Assembly: GCA_965214335.1 (NCBI GenBank)
Contig: CBDCBO010000019.1
Coordinates: forward strand, 62,001-126,000
Direction of reading: 5' to 3'
Source of the DNA: Velthaea sp965214335
GTDB taxonomy: Bacteria; Vulcanimicrobiota; Vulcanimicrobiia; Vulcanimicrobiales; Vulcanimicrobiaceae
DNA length: 64,000 nt
Made by a program: the position numbers and the translations under genes. Shown in pieces: positions 17,326-26,115 of this stretch (position 1 is its first letter; each line of letters starts with the position of its first letter). Below the pieces are notes generated by a model that was given only the letters and a program-made list of their open reading frames with translations, was not told the DNA's origin and did not search any database.

Positions 17326-19551
17326 GTGCCTGAATCCGTCTCGCTCGAGATCGGGGGGCGTACCCTCATCATCGAGACCGGCGAGCTTGCAAAGCAAGCT
17401 AACGGCAGCGCGCTGGTCCGCTACGGCGACCAAAACGTTGTCCTCGCCGCTGTCACCGCCTCCGAGAAACCTCGTGAAGGCATCGACTTTTTTCCCCTGA
17501 CCTGTGACTTCGAAGAGAAAATGTACGCTGCGGGAAAAATTCCCGGCGGCTATATCAAGCGCGAAGGTCGAGCCTCCGAACACGGCACGCTTAGCGCGCG
17601 CCAGATCGATCGGCCGATCCGGCCGCTGTTTCCGGACGGTTTCCGAAACGATGTTCAGATCATCACGACCGTGCTGGCGATCGATCCGGAACTCGACAAC
17701 GACGTCATCGCGGTGTGCGCCGCCGGTGCCGCGTTGGCGGTCTCCGATATCCCGTTCGACAAGAATGTTGCCGCGGTCCGCGTCGGCCGCGATGAAAGCG
17801 GCGCGTTCATCTGCAACCCGACGTTACCGCAATACGAAAGCGGCGGGATGGATATCGTCGTCGCCGGCACCTCCGACGCCGTCATGATGGTTGAAGGCGG
17901 CGGCAACGAAATATCCGAGGAAGACTTTCTGGGCGCCGTCGAGTTTGCGCACACCGAAATCAAGAAGATCGTCGCAGCGATCGATACGCTCGCGCAAAAA
18001 GGCGGTAAGGCCAAGCGCGAGTACCCGCTGTTACTGAGCGATCCAAAACTCAAAGCATGGACCGAAAAGAACTTTAAAAAAGAAGTCGCGGCAGCCATGC
18101 GGGTGAGCGAAAAGCTCGAACGCAATGCCGCACGAGAAAAATTATCGCGTGCTTCCGCGATTGCCAAAGTCGGCAGCAAAGACCCCGCGATCTTGGCGTT
18201 GCTCGAAGATAAATCGAACAAAGAGTTCGAGAAGATCATCAAGGCGATGGAAGAGCAAGAGTTGCGCGTGATGGTCGTCGACGAGCAAATCCGTCCCGAC
18301 GGCCGCAAGCCCGACGAGATCCGGCCGATTTGGTCGAAAGTCAGTTACATTCCGCGCGTCCACGGAACCGGGCTGTTCACGCGCGGCCAAACGCAAGTGC
18401 TCACCGCCGCAACGCTGGGTTCGATCAGCGACGAACAGCGCCTCGACGGGATCATGGCGATTCCGAACAAGCGCTACATGCACTATTATAATTTTCCGCC
18501 GTACTCGACGGGCGAAACGCGTCCGATGCGCGCGCCGGGCCGGCGCGAGATCGGGCATGGCGCCTTAGCCGAACGCGCACTCGTACCGGTGCTGCCGTCC
18601 GAAGAAGACTTCCCGTATACCCTGCGCCTCATCAGCGAAGTTTTGGAATCCAACGGATCGTCGTCGATGGCGTCGGTGTGCGGTTCGTCGCTGGCGCTCA
18701 TGGATGCCGGCGTGCCGATCAAGAACCACGTCGCCGGCGTCGCGATGGGTTTGATTCTGCACGGCAAGAAACATGCGATTCTTACCGATATTCAGGGTCT
18801 CGAAGACGCTTTGGGCGAGATGGACTTTAAAGTCGCCGGGACGGTCAACGGCATCACGGCAATTCAGATGGATATCAAAGTTGCCGGCATCACGATCGAC
18901 ATCATGCGCGAAGCGATGGCCGAAGCCAAGAAGTCGCGACTGTTCATCATCGATAAGCTCAAAGAAACGATTGCCGAGCCGAACAAAGCGCTTTCGCAAT
19001 GGGCGCCTCGGATGCTCGTGCTCGCTATCAACCCCGATAAGATCAAAGATGTCATCGGCCCCGGTGGTAAAGTTATCAATAAAATTATCGCCGATACCGG
19101 TGTAAAGATCGACATCGAGAATGACGGTCGCGTGTTCATCGCGTCGCCCGACGGCGCCGGCGCGGAAAAAGCCAAAGCCATGGTCGAAGCTCTTACCAAA
19201 GAAGTCAAGATCGGCGAAACGTATCTCGGTACCGTGACGCGCCTCATGAATTTCGGCGCATTCGTCGCGTTCTTGCCCGGTAAGGAAGGTCTGGTTCACA
19301 TCTCTCAACTCGCGCCGCAGCGCGTCGAAAAAGTTGAAGATGTGGTCAAGGTCGGCGATCAGATCATGGTCAAAGTGATGGAAGTCGATAGTCAAGGCCG
19401 AGTGAATCTGTCACGCAAGGCGGTCATGCCGGGAGCCGAAGCGGCGACCGAAGACGCGGCGTACGTGCCGCGCGGACCGCGTCCGGACGGTCCGAGCGGC
19501 GGACGCAACGGCTCGAGCGCCGCGCCGCGGACGCGGCGCCCGCGCGAGTAG
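17326..19551 (+). CDS. pnp: Polyribonucleotide nucleotidyltransferase (PNPase)
   Basis: 741 residues with a GTG start behind a perfect AAGGAG site. 3'-5' phosphorolytic RNA degradation and tailing. Two RNase PH domains (~10-230 and ~310-540; FFPLTCDFEEKMYAAGKIPGG and GQTQVLTAATLG), a linking helical domain (~240-310), then KH (~560-620: DKIKDVIGPGGKVINKI) and S1 (~625-700: GETYLGTVTRLMNFGAFVAF). The final ~40 residues are a Pro/Arg/Gly-rich tail. Full length for a bacterial PNPase. Confidence 0.97.
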   Translation: MPESVSLEIGGRTLIIETGELAKQANGSALVRYGDQNVVLAAVTASEKPREGIDFFPLTCDFEEKMYAAGKIPGGYIKREGRASEHGTLSARQIDRPIRPLFPDGFRNDVQIITTVLAIDPELDNDVIAVCAAGAALAVSDIPFDKNVAAVRVGRDESGAFICNPTLPQYESGGMDIVVAGTSDAVMMVEGGGNEISEEDFLGAVEFAHTEIKKIVAAIDTLAQKGGKAKREYPLLLSDPKLKAWTEKNFKKEVAAAMRVSEKLERNAAREKLSRASAIAKVGSKDPAILALLEDKSNKEFEKIIKAMEEQELRVMVVDEQIRPDGRKPDEIRPIWSKVSYIPRVHGTGLFTRGQTQVLTAATLGSISDEQRLDGIMAIPNKRYMHYYNFPPYSTGETRPMRAPGRREIGHGALAERALVPVLPSEEDFPYTLRLISEVLESNGSSSMASVCGSSLALMDAGVPIKNHVAGVAMGLILHGKKHAILTDIQGLEDALGEMDFKVAGTVNGITAIQMDIKVAGITIDIMREAMAEAKKSRLFIIDKLKETIAEPNKALSQWAPRMLVLAINPDKIKDVIGPGGKVINKIIADTGVKIDIENDGRVFIASPDGAGAEKAKAMVEALTKEVKIGETYLGTVTRLMNFGAFVAFLPGKEGLVHISQLAPQRVEKVEDVVKVGDQIMVKVMEVDSQGRVNLSRKAVMPGAEAATEDAAYVPRGPRPDGPSGGRNGSSAAPRTRRPRE

Positions 19552-19633
19552 CGCGCTTGCGCTGACCGCCACCGGCGAGAACCGGTACGTGCATCCACGT
19601 GTGCGTTCCGGCTCTCGCATGGCATCCACGCGA

Positions 19634-19652
19634 GTTGCGTACCGTACGCAAC
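19634..19652. repeat. Near-perfect 9-bp inverted repeat upstream of the secretin gene
   Basis: GTTGCGTAC at 19634-19642 and GTACGCAAC at 19644-19652 are exact reverse complements separated by one base, 35 bases before the secretin start. A repressor operator or a hairpin in the leader are both possible; there is no U-tract, so it is not a classic terminator for pnp. Confidence 0.4.
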
Positions 19653-19687
19653 GCTCAGGAAAATCACAGCTTTACACGTACGTTTAA

Positions 19688-21325
19688 ATGTCGATTAAAC
19701 CGCGCGACGCACCGGAAGGTCCGCCGGAACGCGAGCGGAACGGGTCCGGGCGCTATGGAGTTTTTGTCGTAACACCTCGACGCATACGCGGTGCGGCCGC
19801 ACTCACATGTGCGACGTTTATGTCGCTGCTGACGTTCGACGCCCGGCCGGCTGACGCCGGAACCTTGAGCGGCATTCGACTCGATGTTTCGAGCGGGCGC
19901 AATACGCGTGTCATTCTTGCGTTCACCAACGGCACGCCGACATACAAAATCTTCGGTAACGACACGAACGACGTATCGCTCATCTTGCAAAGCTCGGCTC
20001 GCGGTGTAACGGCGCCCACGACGGTCATCGGACGCGATCCGCTCAAATCGATTTCGGTCGACAATTTCGGCGACAGCCTCAATGTCACGTTCCACGAAGC
20101 TGCGCCGGCCAACATCACGGTCGCCCCAGGCTCCGGTCAAACGTTACTGGTGACGATCGCCGCGAGCAGCAACGGCGTCCCGGGACCGGCCGTGTTGACA
20201 CCACCGCCGATCGCCACGCCGACGCCGACGCCGCCGCAGGGCGAAGCGATGGAAATCATCCGGTTGAAGTACGCCGACGTAAGCGAAGTGGTCGGCTTGT
20301 TGGTGGCAGGCCAACAGATCCCGTCCAACGATTCGTTCACCCCACAGGAGCAACAATTCGGCTCGTCCGGCCTGACGGGCGGCGCCACGGGCAGCTTCGC
20401 CGGGGGCACCATCGGCGGCCTGAATTCGCCGGCCACCCAAAATTTCAACCAAGTGCAAAATTTGGGCGGCGGCGGCACGGCGCTCGGCCAGCAAATCAAC
20501 GACAACATCGGCGTCGATCGCCGGCTCAACGCGATCATTCTCACCGGCACACCGGACATGATCGCGCGTTTCAAAGCCAAGATCGACAAAATCGACATTC
20601 CGCTGTCAAGCGTCGAACTCGAGACCCAGATCGTCGAACTCGATGACAGCGCAGCCAAGGCGATCGGCATTGACTTCACCAACGCCGGCGGGCCGGTGGC
20701 AGCGGTATCGTACAAGAGCGCAAGTCTCGCGACCGCCCAGGGCGGCATCACGTTACAAGCAGCGGTTTACGCGCAGATCACCAAAGGGCTGGGCCGCACG
20801 ATCGCCCGGCCGCGCATTACGGCACTCGACGGCACCTCGGCGCAAATCATTACCGGTACCCAGATTCCCATCGTGACGTCGATTGCCGTGTCGGGCGTGA
20901 GCGCGGTGTCTTCGCAGGTGCAATACATCAACGTCGGCGTGAGCTTGCAGATCCAGCCACGGATCAGCCCGGACGGCTTCGTCACCTCGCATATTTTCTC
21001 GCAGGTTTCCAGCGAAACCGGAACCTCGCAGAACTACCCGATTCTAAGTCAGCGCGAAGCCACCACGTCGGCGACGGTCAAGGATGGCGACTCGTTCGTC
21101 ATCGGCGGTTTGCTGCAGCAGAACGACATCAGCAGCGTAGCCAAGACGCCATTCCTCGGCGATCTTCCGCTCGTCGGCGGATTCTTTCGCAACCGCCAGG
21201 ATCAGTCGTCCAACACGAATCTGTATATTATCGTAACGCCCCATATCTTGAAGAACGGCGCAAATCCACCGCCGGCCCGGCCGCTGCCCTCGCCGCTGCC
21301 GACCCTACCGTCCATCACCCACTAA
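19688..21325 (+). CDS. Secretin, type IV pilus/type II secretion outer-membrane channel (PilQ/GspD-like)
   Basis: 545 residues. After a basic N-terminal extension a signal sequence appears (GAAALTCATFMSLLTFDARPADA). Residues ~58-155 are a beta-rich AMIN-like domain (SGIRLDVSSGRNTRVILAF ... FGDSLNVTFHEAAP). A Pro/Thr linker, one secretin N-domain (MEIIRLKYADVSEVVGLLV ... DRRLNAIILTGTPDMIARF) and the C-terminal secretin ring (~300-520: PRITALDGTSAQIITGTQIPI, ATVKDGDSFVIGGLLQ, FLGDLPLVGGFFRN, NLYIIVTPHIL) follow. Such proteins form the gated outer-membrane pore, so the host is diderm. No other pilus or secretion genes are within the window. Confidence 0.92.
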   Translation: MSIKPRDAPEGPPERERNGSGRYGVFVVTPRRIRGAAALTCATFMSLLTFDARPADAGTLSGIRLDVSSGRNTRVILAFTNGTPTYKIFGNDTNDVSLILQSSARGVTAPTTVIGRDPLKSISVDNFGDSLNVTFHEAAPANITVAPGSGQTLLVTIAASSNGVPGPAVLTPPPIATPTPTPPQGEAMEIIRLKYADVSEVVGLLVAGQQIPSNDSFTPQEQQFGSSGLTGGATGSFAGGTIGGLNSPATQNFNQVQNLGGGGTALGQQINDNIGVDRRLNAIILTGTPDMIARFKAKIDKIDIPLSSVELETQIVELDDSAAKAIGIDFTNAGGPVAAVSYKSASLATAQGGITLQAAVYAQITKGLGRTIARPRITALDGTSAQIITGTQIPIVTSIAVSGVSAVSSQVQYINVGVSLQIQPRISPDGFVTSHIFSQVSSETGTSQNYPILSQREATTSATVKDGDSFVIGGLLQQNDISSVAKTPFLGDLPLVGGFFRNRQDQSSNTNLYIIVTPHILKNGANPPPARPLPSPLPTLPSITH

Positions 21326-21349
21326 AACGCCGCCTGCCGGAAGCAGCCC

Positions 21350-21378
21350 TTCCCATATCGTTGCGGAGCGGGTATACT
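21350..21378 (+). promoter_or_regulatory. Candidate sigma-70 type promoter for ssrA
   Basis: TATACT at 21373-21378 is a near-consensus -10 box; TTCCCA at 21350-21355 stands 17 bases upstream as a weak -35. Transcription would begin near 21385, about 70 bases ahead of the mature tmRNA 5' end, the extra leader being removed by RNase P. No terminator-like U-tract separates it from the secretin gene. Confidence 0.45.
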
Positions 21379-21383
21379 AAGAC

Positions 21384-21402
21384 GCGCGAGTTCCGCTCGC
21401 GC
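21384..21402. repeat. 7-bp perfect hairpin between secretin and ssrA
   Basis: GCGCGAG (21384-21390) and CTCGCGC (21396-21402) flank a five-base loop TTCCG. It has no following T-run. It may stabilise the 3' end of the secretin mRNA or lie in the tmRNA precursor leader. Confidence 0.35.
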
Positions 21403-21456
21403 ACGATCCGCGGCCGGGAAGTTGCGTCACGCGACGCGATCCGGCGGCGATTCCAG

Positions 21457-21929
21457 GGGGCTGAATAGGCTCGACGGGGTCAGTAGGGTCGGGAAGGACA
21501 GGCAGAGCTGCAGGCCCTCTCAAAACGACTGCACGCATGTAAATGCAAACGTAAACGAACGCTTTAACGCCATCATGGCAGCCTCGTTCCCGCAAGGGCG
21601 CGAGCTGGCACTGGCCGCTTAGCATTCAAGAACCCTCCACCCTGTAGGTCCGCGGGCGCAAGTCCAAGGAGAACAGGTACGAGCTGACCCTGGTCGGCTC
21701 GGGTTTTCCGGCAGACCTCCTATACCGGCGGTGACTCGACGACCACACGCTCGGGACAAGCAGCGGACGTTAGCCCGCTGACGCCACGGTTCTAGCGACC
21801 TAGGAACCCAGCCGGTCGGACCGGCAGCGCGATTCTGGTGAGCGTGCCGTAAGGCCAAATCCAGGAAGCCTGTGATGTCTCGGGTTTGCGATTTCGGACT
21901 CGGGGGGCAGTTCCCCGACAGCTCCACCA
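21457..21929 (+). ncRNA. ssrA: Transfer-messenger RNA (tmRNA)
   Basis: The ribosome-rescue RNA. The 5' end GGGGCTGAATAGGCTCGACGGGG and the 3' end TTTCGGACTCGGGG ... CAGCTCCACCA match conserved tmRNA ends. The acceptor stem GGGGCUG/CAGCUCC pairs at all seven positions (one G-U) and CCA is encoded. The tag reading frame starts at GCA 21545 and ends at TAG 21620: 25 codons, ANVNERFNAI at the start and GRELALAA at the end, giving the hydrophobic ALAA degron. The total of about 473 nt and the 25-residue tag are on the long side. The T loop reads GGCAGTT instead of the usual TTCRANN. Between tag and 3' half lie GC-rich segments expected to form pseudoknots. Confidence 0.93.
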
Positions 21930-22015
21930 CTTTTCTGCTCCATCCCAACGGACGGGTTCTGTATGCCAACGGACGGTCTCCGGTGGTATACGAAATCTTC
22001 AGTGGGATAGGAGCC

Positions 22016-22050
22016 AAACGAGCTTGCAGGCGCAGGCTCGTTTTGCTTTG
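22016..22050 (+). terminator. Rho-independent terminator downstream of ssrA
   Basis: AAACGAGC (22016-22023) pairs perfectly with GCTCGTTT (22036-22043) around a 12-base loop, and the descending arm runs into TTTTGCTTTG. It lies 87 bases after the tmRNA 3' end and would also work partly on the other strand because of the A-run. Confidence 0.6.
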
Positions 22051-22824
22051 CGGCCGCTTGGCGGAACTCGGCGCGCCAGAAAAATGTGGTCAACTCAGAC
22101 TGTTGAAGGCTTCGATTGAGAAGTGCCTTCACCGTACCCAGACCAGCAACGCTATGCTCGTAGCTCTTAAGGCGGTATTCGCGGCGCCGGCGTCAGCGCG
22201 CGTCATTCGCTCTTCCTACGAGAGGTTCTGACGATCGAGTTGATGGTCGATCTTGCTCGAATCGCGTCCGTAGCAATCCGACGCTTTGCATTGGGCGACA
22301 CAGAATCGTTTCGATATATTGAGGTTGCGCCGCGGGTATCCGGATCATAACCACATGATCGTTGATATGAGCGGGATCTTAGCGGCTTGAGGTGTCAAAA
22401 TGACGAGCGAGCTTTTCGACATTTGACAAGAGATGTTCAAGAGCTTTAAAAAACCGTGGCCTCCAGAGTGTCGGATTGCAATGCTAACCGCCTTTGATGC
22501 GGAATCTCATGGAACGTGCTCCGGCCTAGCACCGACCGGCAATATACGCGGCCGCCGCGCTCAGCTTCGCAGCGGCAGGAGCCAGCTGAGGCGATACGCC
22601 CGCACGCCGGGTGTCAACACCGCTTTGCGAGCACGCGCCGAAAGCCCGTGCATGCTCGGCGGCTGCATTCGAGGCTGCACTCACAGTGATCGTCTTTCCG
22701 AAAGCGTACCCTCGACGACTGCGATCGACCGATATGCAGGATTGACTGATCGAAAACATCGCGGCGAGCGTGTCTCTCATGCAGCATGGTCACTCCATCC
22801 TTGAAGTTCGCTTCGTGACACGCT
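22051..22824. other. Gene-poor segment between ssrA and the IS remnant
   Basis: About 775 bases with no gene I can support. Its GC content is visibly lower than that of the flanking core genes. A plus-strand frame at 22433-22804 has a possible start but no coding character. An imperfect inverted repeat is listed at 22392-22429. The segment reads like decayed mobile DNA next to a tmRNA gene, a common integration site. Confidence 0.4.
22392..22429. repeat. Imperfect inverted repeat, possible IS end
   Basis: TGTCAAAATG near 22392-22401 faces CATTTGACA near 22420-22428 (reverse complement TGTCAAATG, one base different). Ends starting TGTCAAA occur on some insertion sequences, so this may be a leftover terminus. 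No transposase gene is attached; weak evidence. Confidence 0.25.
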
Positions 22825-22930
22825 ATACCGGCGATAGATGTCGATGACAGCGTGAACGTAGTAGTACGTCAATTCCTGCGAATCGTCAGCGTGGTGATGT
22901 CCCACGCGTGAATTTGATTCGGCGCCGCAC
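22825..22930 (-). mobile_element. Remnant of an IS3-type (rve/DDE) transposase
   Basis: On the minus strand 22925-22870 reads AAPNQIHAWDITTL before a stop. After a frame change 22868-22825 reads QELTYYYVHAVIDIYRRYSV. Together they reproduce the start of the IS3-family integrase core: the first catalytic Asp in the WDIT motif, then the TYYYxxxxxDIYSRY strand. Only about 105 bases survive, with a frameshift; the upstream half is replaced by the GGDEF gene and no downstream catalytic D or E is recognisable. A dead fragment. Confidence 0.7.
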
Positions 22931-23023
22931 TATCTAGGCTACAACAAGCGCCGTAATGCTTTACCTCAAACCGACTTGTCGCCGACAGCCGACAGTAACG
23001 TAAGAATTCGCTACCTTCGGCCG

Positions 23024-24877
23024 ATGACCACTATGAGGATACTGCGAATTGTGCGCCTGATACCCTACTTGGCACAGCTTGCCATCGTCGCCGTTGCCGT
23101 CGTTGTGCCGATCAGCATTGTTGGAAGTTCGCAAGTTCGCGATTTCAATCGCGCGCTTTCGCTTGCTCGTGGCGAGCGCCTTGGAGTAACTTGCATCAGC
23201 CGCGGCTTCAGCATGCTGCAGGAGGTTATCGCTTTCGAGCAACGGCACAATCCTAAGCTTTATCACAACGTCAGAACCGCGTTCCAGTCCTATGCAGTCA
23301 GTGGTTGCCCTCAAACAACCGACTTCCGGAACATTTCGATTAAGGCCTCGAAACAATACGACAAAGCGGTGACGCTCGCGTTCGATGTCGACCACTTGAT
23401 CAACAACATTTCCGATGCGACGAATTTGACGTTCGACTCGGATTTCGAAGTTACTGACTTGGCCGACGGTGCGGCATACGCCCTGGCGGACGCCCTACCA
23501 GCACTTGCCGCGGCAGAAACGTCTTCAAATCGCATTGCCGTCGCGAAGAGCGAGGCTACCGCCGCTTCCCGTCTGGCGTTGCTAAACGATAGCGATCTTA
23601 ACCCGGTGATACAGGCCGAACCCCGGACTGCAAGGCAGTTACGCGTGCCGCAGACTCGTCTTAATGCGCGAACCGCCGCCTACTTTTCCCGACTCGACCG
23701 ATGGGAAACCCTTACGACGAGGGCGGCAGGTTCGAATGCGACGCAGGCGATGAATGAGACGGTCTCTGCAGCAACCGATCTTTCTCGCGTCATGGCAAAT
23801 GTTCTTGACGGGCGCCTCGTTCAAGATATTGCTCAACTCGAACGCACGCGCGCAATAACGATAGGCACGGCGTTGATTCTGGTGGGGTTTACGCTACTTA
23901 TCGTGGTGCTTGTGGGCCGGAACATCGTGATGGGTCATCGGCGCGAGCTTTCGCATCTTGAAGACCTCTCGTACAACGAGGCACGCTTCAAGGCGATTTT
24001 CGTCGGTTCGCCACAACCAATTGCAATAACGGATGGCAGTGGCAACGTTATTGAATGCAACGACGCTTACCGAGTCCTTGTCGGCGCACCACTTCATTTC
24101 GATGAACGTCAGCCGCTATTCGCGCCGTTACGTTCACGCACTCCTTTAGTTATCGCCGAGCTGTTTTCCCAGACGAACGGCCATCGATCAGAAAACACAA
24201 ATAACGAACTAAAGCTGATTCGTATTGACGATTCGGAACTTTGCTGCATCGCAACCGTAACCGCAATTACATCACAGCACGGTAATTTGCATTATTATGC
24301 GGTAATGTTAGCCGATGTTACGGAGCGAAAACGCAAAGAACGCAATTTACAACGCAAGGCTACGCACGACAAACTTACCGATGTTGGGAATCGCGAGTAC
24401 TTACTAAACCATCTCGAGCAAAGCCTAAATAGCGCTGAGGAAAGTCCGAGATTCGCCCTGCTTTTCATCGACGTCGACGATTTCAAAACCATCAACGATA
24501 CCCTCGGGCATCTCGCTGGAGACAAATGTCTGCAAGCATTCGCACAAAGACTTAGGTCATTAACGCGCCCGGACGATATCGTAGCGCGGTATGGCGGCGA
24601 TGAGTTCGCAGTCCTTTTGCGCGATCGTATGAGTGTGGCAAGAGCTGGCGAAATAACGGACCGTTTGCGCCAACGTCTCGAAGCGCCGATAGAGTTCAGT
24701 GAACACGTGTTAGTGATCTCGTCGAGCATCGGAGTTGTCATCGATACCGGAGACGTTCTCGGTATTGAAGACGTCATTGAGGCCGCGGATCGGGCAATGT
24801 ATATCGATAAAAAGAGCAAGCCCAATCGATCTGTATCAGTTGAGAGATCGAAGAACATTACGCGAGTTTTAAACTAA
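23024..24877 (+). CDS. Membrane PAS-GGDEF diguanylate cyclase, possibly acquired
   Basis: I prefer the ATG at 23024 (MTTMRILRIVRLIPYLAQLA); an in-frame TTG at 22976 would run into the transposase remnant. 617 residues: membrane helix (~10-33), an extracellular helical sensor of ~250 residues, a second helix (AITIGTALILVGFTLLIVVLVG), a PAS domain (FKAIFVGSPQPIAITDGSGNVIECN), and a GGDEF domain. The active site is intact (RYGGDEF) and an RPDD five residues upstream makes an inhibitory I-site. Predicted to make c-di-GMP in response to an external signal. Its codons are much richer in A and T than those of neighbours and it sits beside an IS remnant, both pointing to horizontal origin. Confidence 0.88.
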   Translation: MTTMRILRIVRLIPYLAQLAIVAVAVVVPISIVGSSQVRDFNRALSLARGERLGVTCISRGFSMLQEVIAFEQRHNPKLYHNVRTAFQSYAVSGCPQTTDFRNISIKASKQYDKAVTLAFDVDHLINNISDATNLTFDSDFEVTDLADGAAYALADALPALAAAETSSNRIAVAKSEATAASRLALLNDSDLNPVIQAEPRTARQLRVPQTRLNARTAAYFSRLDRWETLTTRAAGSNATQAMNETVSAATDLSRVMANVLDGRLVQDIAQLERTRAITIGTALILVGFTLLIVVLVGRNIVMGHRRELSHLEDLSYNEARFKAIFVGSPQPIAITDGSGNVIECNDAYRVLVGAPLHFDERQPLFAPLRSRTPLVIAELFSQTNGHRSENTNNELKLIRIDDSELCCIATVTAITSQHGNLHYYAVMLADVTERKRKERNLQRKATHDKLTDVGNREYLLNHLEQSLNSAEESPRFALLFIDVDDFKTINDTLGHLAGDKCLQAFAQRLRSLTRPDDIVARYGGDEFAVLLRDRMSVARAGEITDRLRQRLEAPIEFSEHVLVISSSIGVVIDTGDVLGIEDVIEAADRAMYIDKKSKPNRSVSVERSKNITRVLN

Positions 24878-24880
24878 CCG

Positions 24881-24914
24881 GATCGGGTGACAACTTAGTA
24901 CGTAGTACCCGATC
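24881..24914. terminator. Hairpin between convergent GGDEF and aldo/keto reductase genes
   Basis: GATCGGGT (24881-24888) and ACCCGATC (24907-24914) are exact reverse complements 4 bases after the GGDEF stop. The loop is 18 bases and there is no T-run, so it may protect the mRNA end rather than terminate alone. Confidence 0.4.
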
Positions 24915-25053
24915 TGACAGTGCAAGGTGAGATGTGGGGCGCAAGACACTCAAGGTAGCAGCGATGGTCTTCACGGGCTATCTTCCGGCAGCGGATTTGG
25001 CAACTGCAAAATCGGCCGCTGCACCGCCGACTCGATACGCAATAACAACAACG

Positions 25054-26115
25054 CTAGCTACTCTCGTTCCACCCGCGAACCTCGGTATCGCCGAAGATAT
25101 TGTGACGAATCGCGAACCCCGTGGCGCTCGGAACGTAGGAATGATCTAATTCGGGCACGCTGCTTTCCGATAACATCGAGAGCTGAGCGCCGCTCAGGGT
25201 CAAATCGAACGCGGCGATGTTATCTTGCAGCTGGCTGTGTCTGCTTGCACCGAGGATAATCGAGGTAATCCCCGGTTGCGCGGCGATCCACGCAAGCGCA
25301 ATCTGCGCGACCGGCCGGTTAACTTCGGCCGCGACGGTACGCAGAGCACCGAGCGCGCGCCAACAGCGATCGGTAAAGGTTCGAAACGGCTGCCGGGCGT
25401 CGAACCTGCCGCTACCGCTAACGCCGTCGCCGGCACGTTCGTATTTTCCGGTGAGAAAACCGGCGGCCAACGGTCCCCACGAGCAAATTCCAAGTCCGCA
25501 TTCGCGCGCCGCCGGGATATGTTCGCGCTCGATGCCGCGTTCGATGAGCGAGTATTCCGGCTGTATCACGATCGGACCGGGAAAGCCGTGTGCCGACGCA
25601 AGCGTCGCGGCTTTGACCGCGTACCACGCCGGTGCGTCGGAGAACCCAAAGTACCGGATCTTGCCGGCCCGCACCAGGTCGCCGAGTGACTGCAGCACCT
25701 CCTCGACCGGCGTGACGAAATCCCAGCAGTGCGTGTAGTAGAGATCGACGTAATCCGTGCCTAGGCGACGCAGCGACGCATCGAGGGCGCGATAGATATT
25801 CTTGCGCCCGTTGCCGCCCGCATTCGGATTACCTTCGCCGGCGTTGAACGTGCTTTTCGTCGCGATGACGATGCTATCGCGCAGATTCCGTTGCGCGATA
25901 TATGCGCCGACAATTTCTTCGCTACGGCCATCGGCGTAGACATCGGCCGTATCGATGAAGTTGCCGCCCGCTTCGGTGTAGGCGTCCATCAACGTTCGTG
26001 CGACGTCTTCGGTGGCGCCCCAAGCCGCGGTGCCGAAGGTCATGGTCCCCAGCGCCGCCGGGCTGACGATCAAGCCCGACCGGCCCAGCGTCCGATACTG
26101 CGCCAGGCTCACCAT
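25054..26115 (-). CDS. Aldo/keto reductase
   Basis: 353 residues, NAD(P)H-dependent (alpha/beta)8 barrel. The catalytic tetrad is visible: Asp and Tyr in FIDTADVYADG, Lys in IATKSTF and His in DLYYTHCWD. The cofactor-binding end has RPVAQIALAWIAAQPGITSIILGAS. Substrate unknown; members reduce sugars, aldehydes and other carbonyls. Its ATG overlaps the stop of a possible small gene (ATGGTGA), hinting at translational coupling. Confidence 0.93.
   Translation of the reverse strand: MVSLAQYRTLGRSGLIVSPAALGTMTFGTAAWGATEDVARTLMDAYTEAGGNFIDTADVYADGRSEEIVGAYIAQRNLRDSIVIATKSTFNAGEGNPNAGGNGRKNIYRALDASLRRLGTDYVDLYYTHCWDFVTPVEEVLQSLGDLVRAGKIRYFGFSDAPAWYAVKAATLASAHGFPGPIVIQPEYSLIERGIEREHIPAARECGLGICSWGPLAAGFLTGKYERAGDGVSGSGRFDARQPFRTFTDRCWRALGALRTVAAEVNRPVAQIALAWIAAQPGITSIILGASRHSQLQDNIAAFDLTLSGAQLSMLSESSVPELDHSYVPSATGFAIRHNIFGDTEVRGWNESS

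Noticed and set aside
18565..19395. 276-residue minus-strand frame opposite pnp
   Set aside because: Antisense to highly conserved PNPase sequence; Asp/His/Phe-rich composition is a mirror of its codons.
22433..22804. 123-residue frame in the region downstream of tmRNA
   Set aside because: Low-complexity Arg/Ser/Ala composition, no ribosome site, no motif; lies in decayed mobile DNA.
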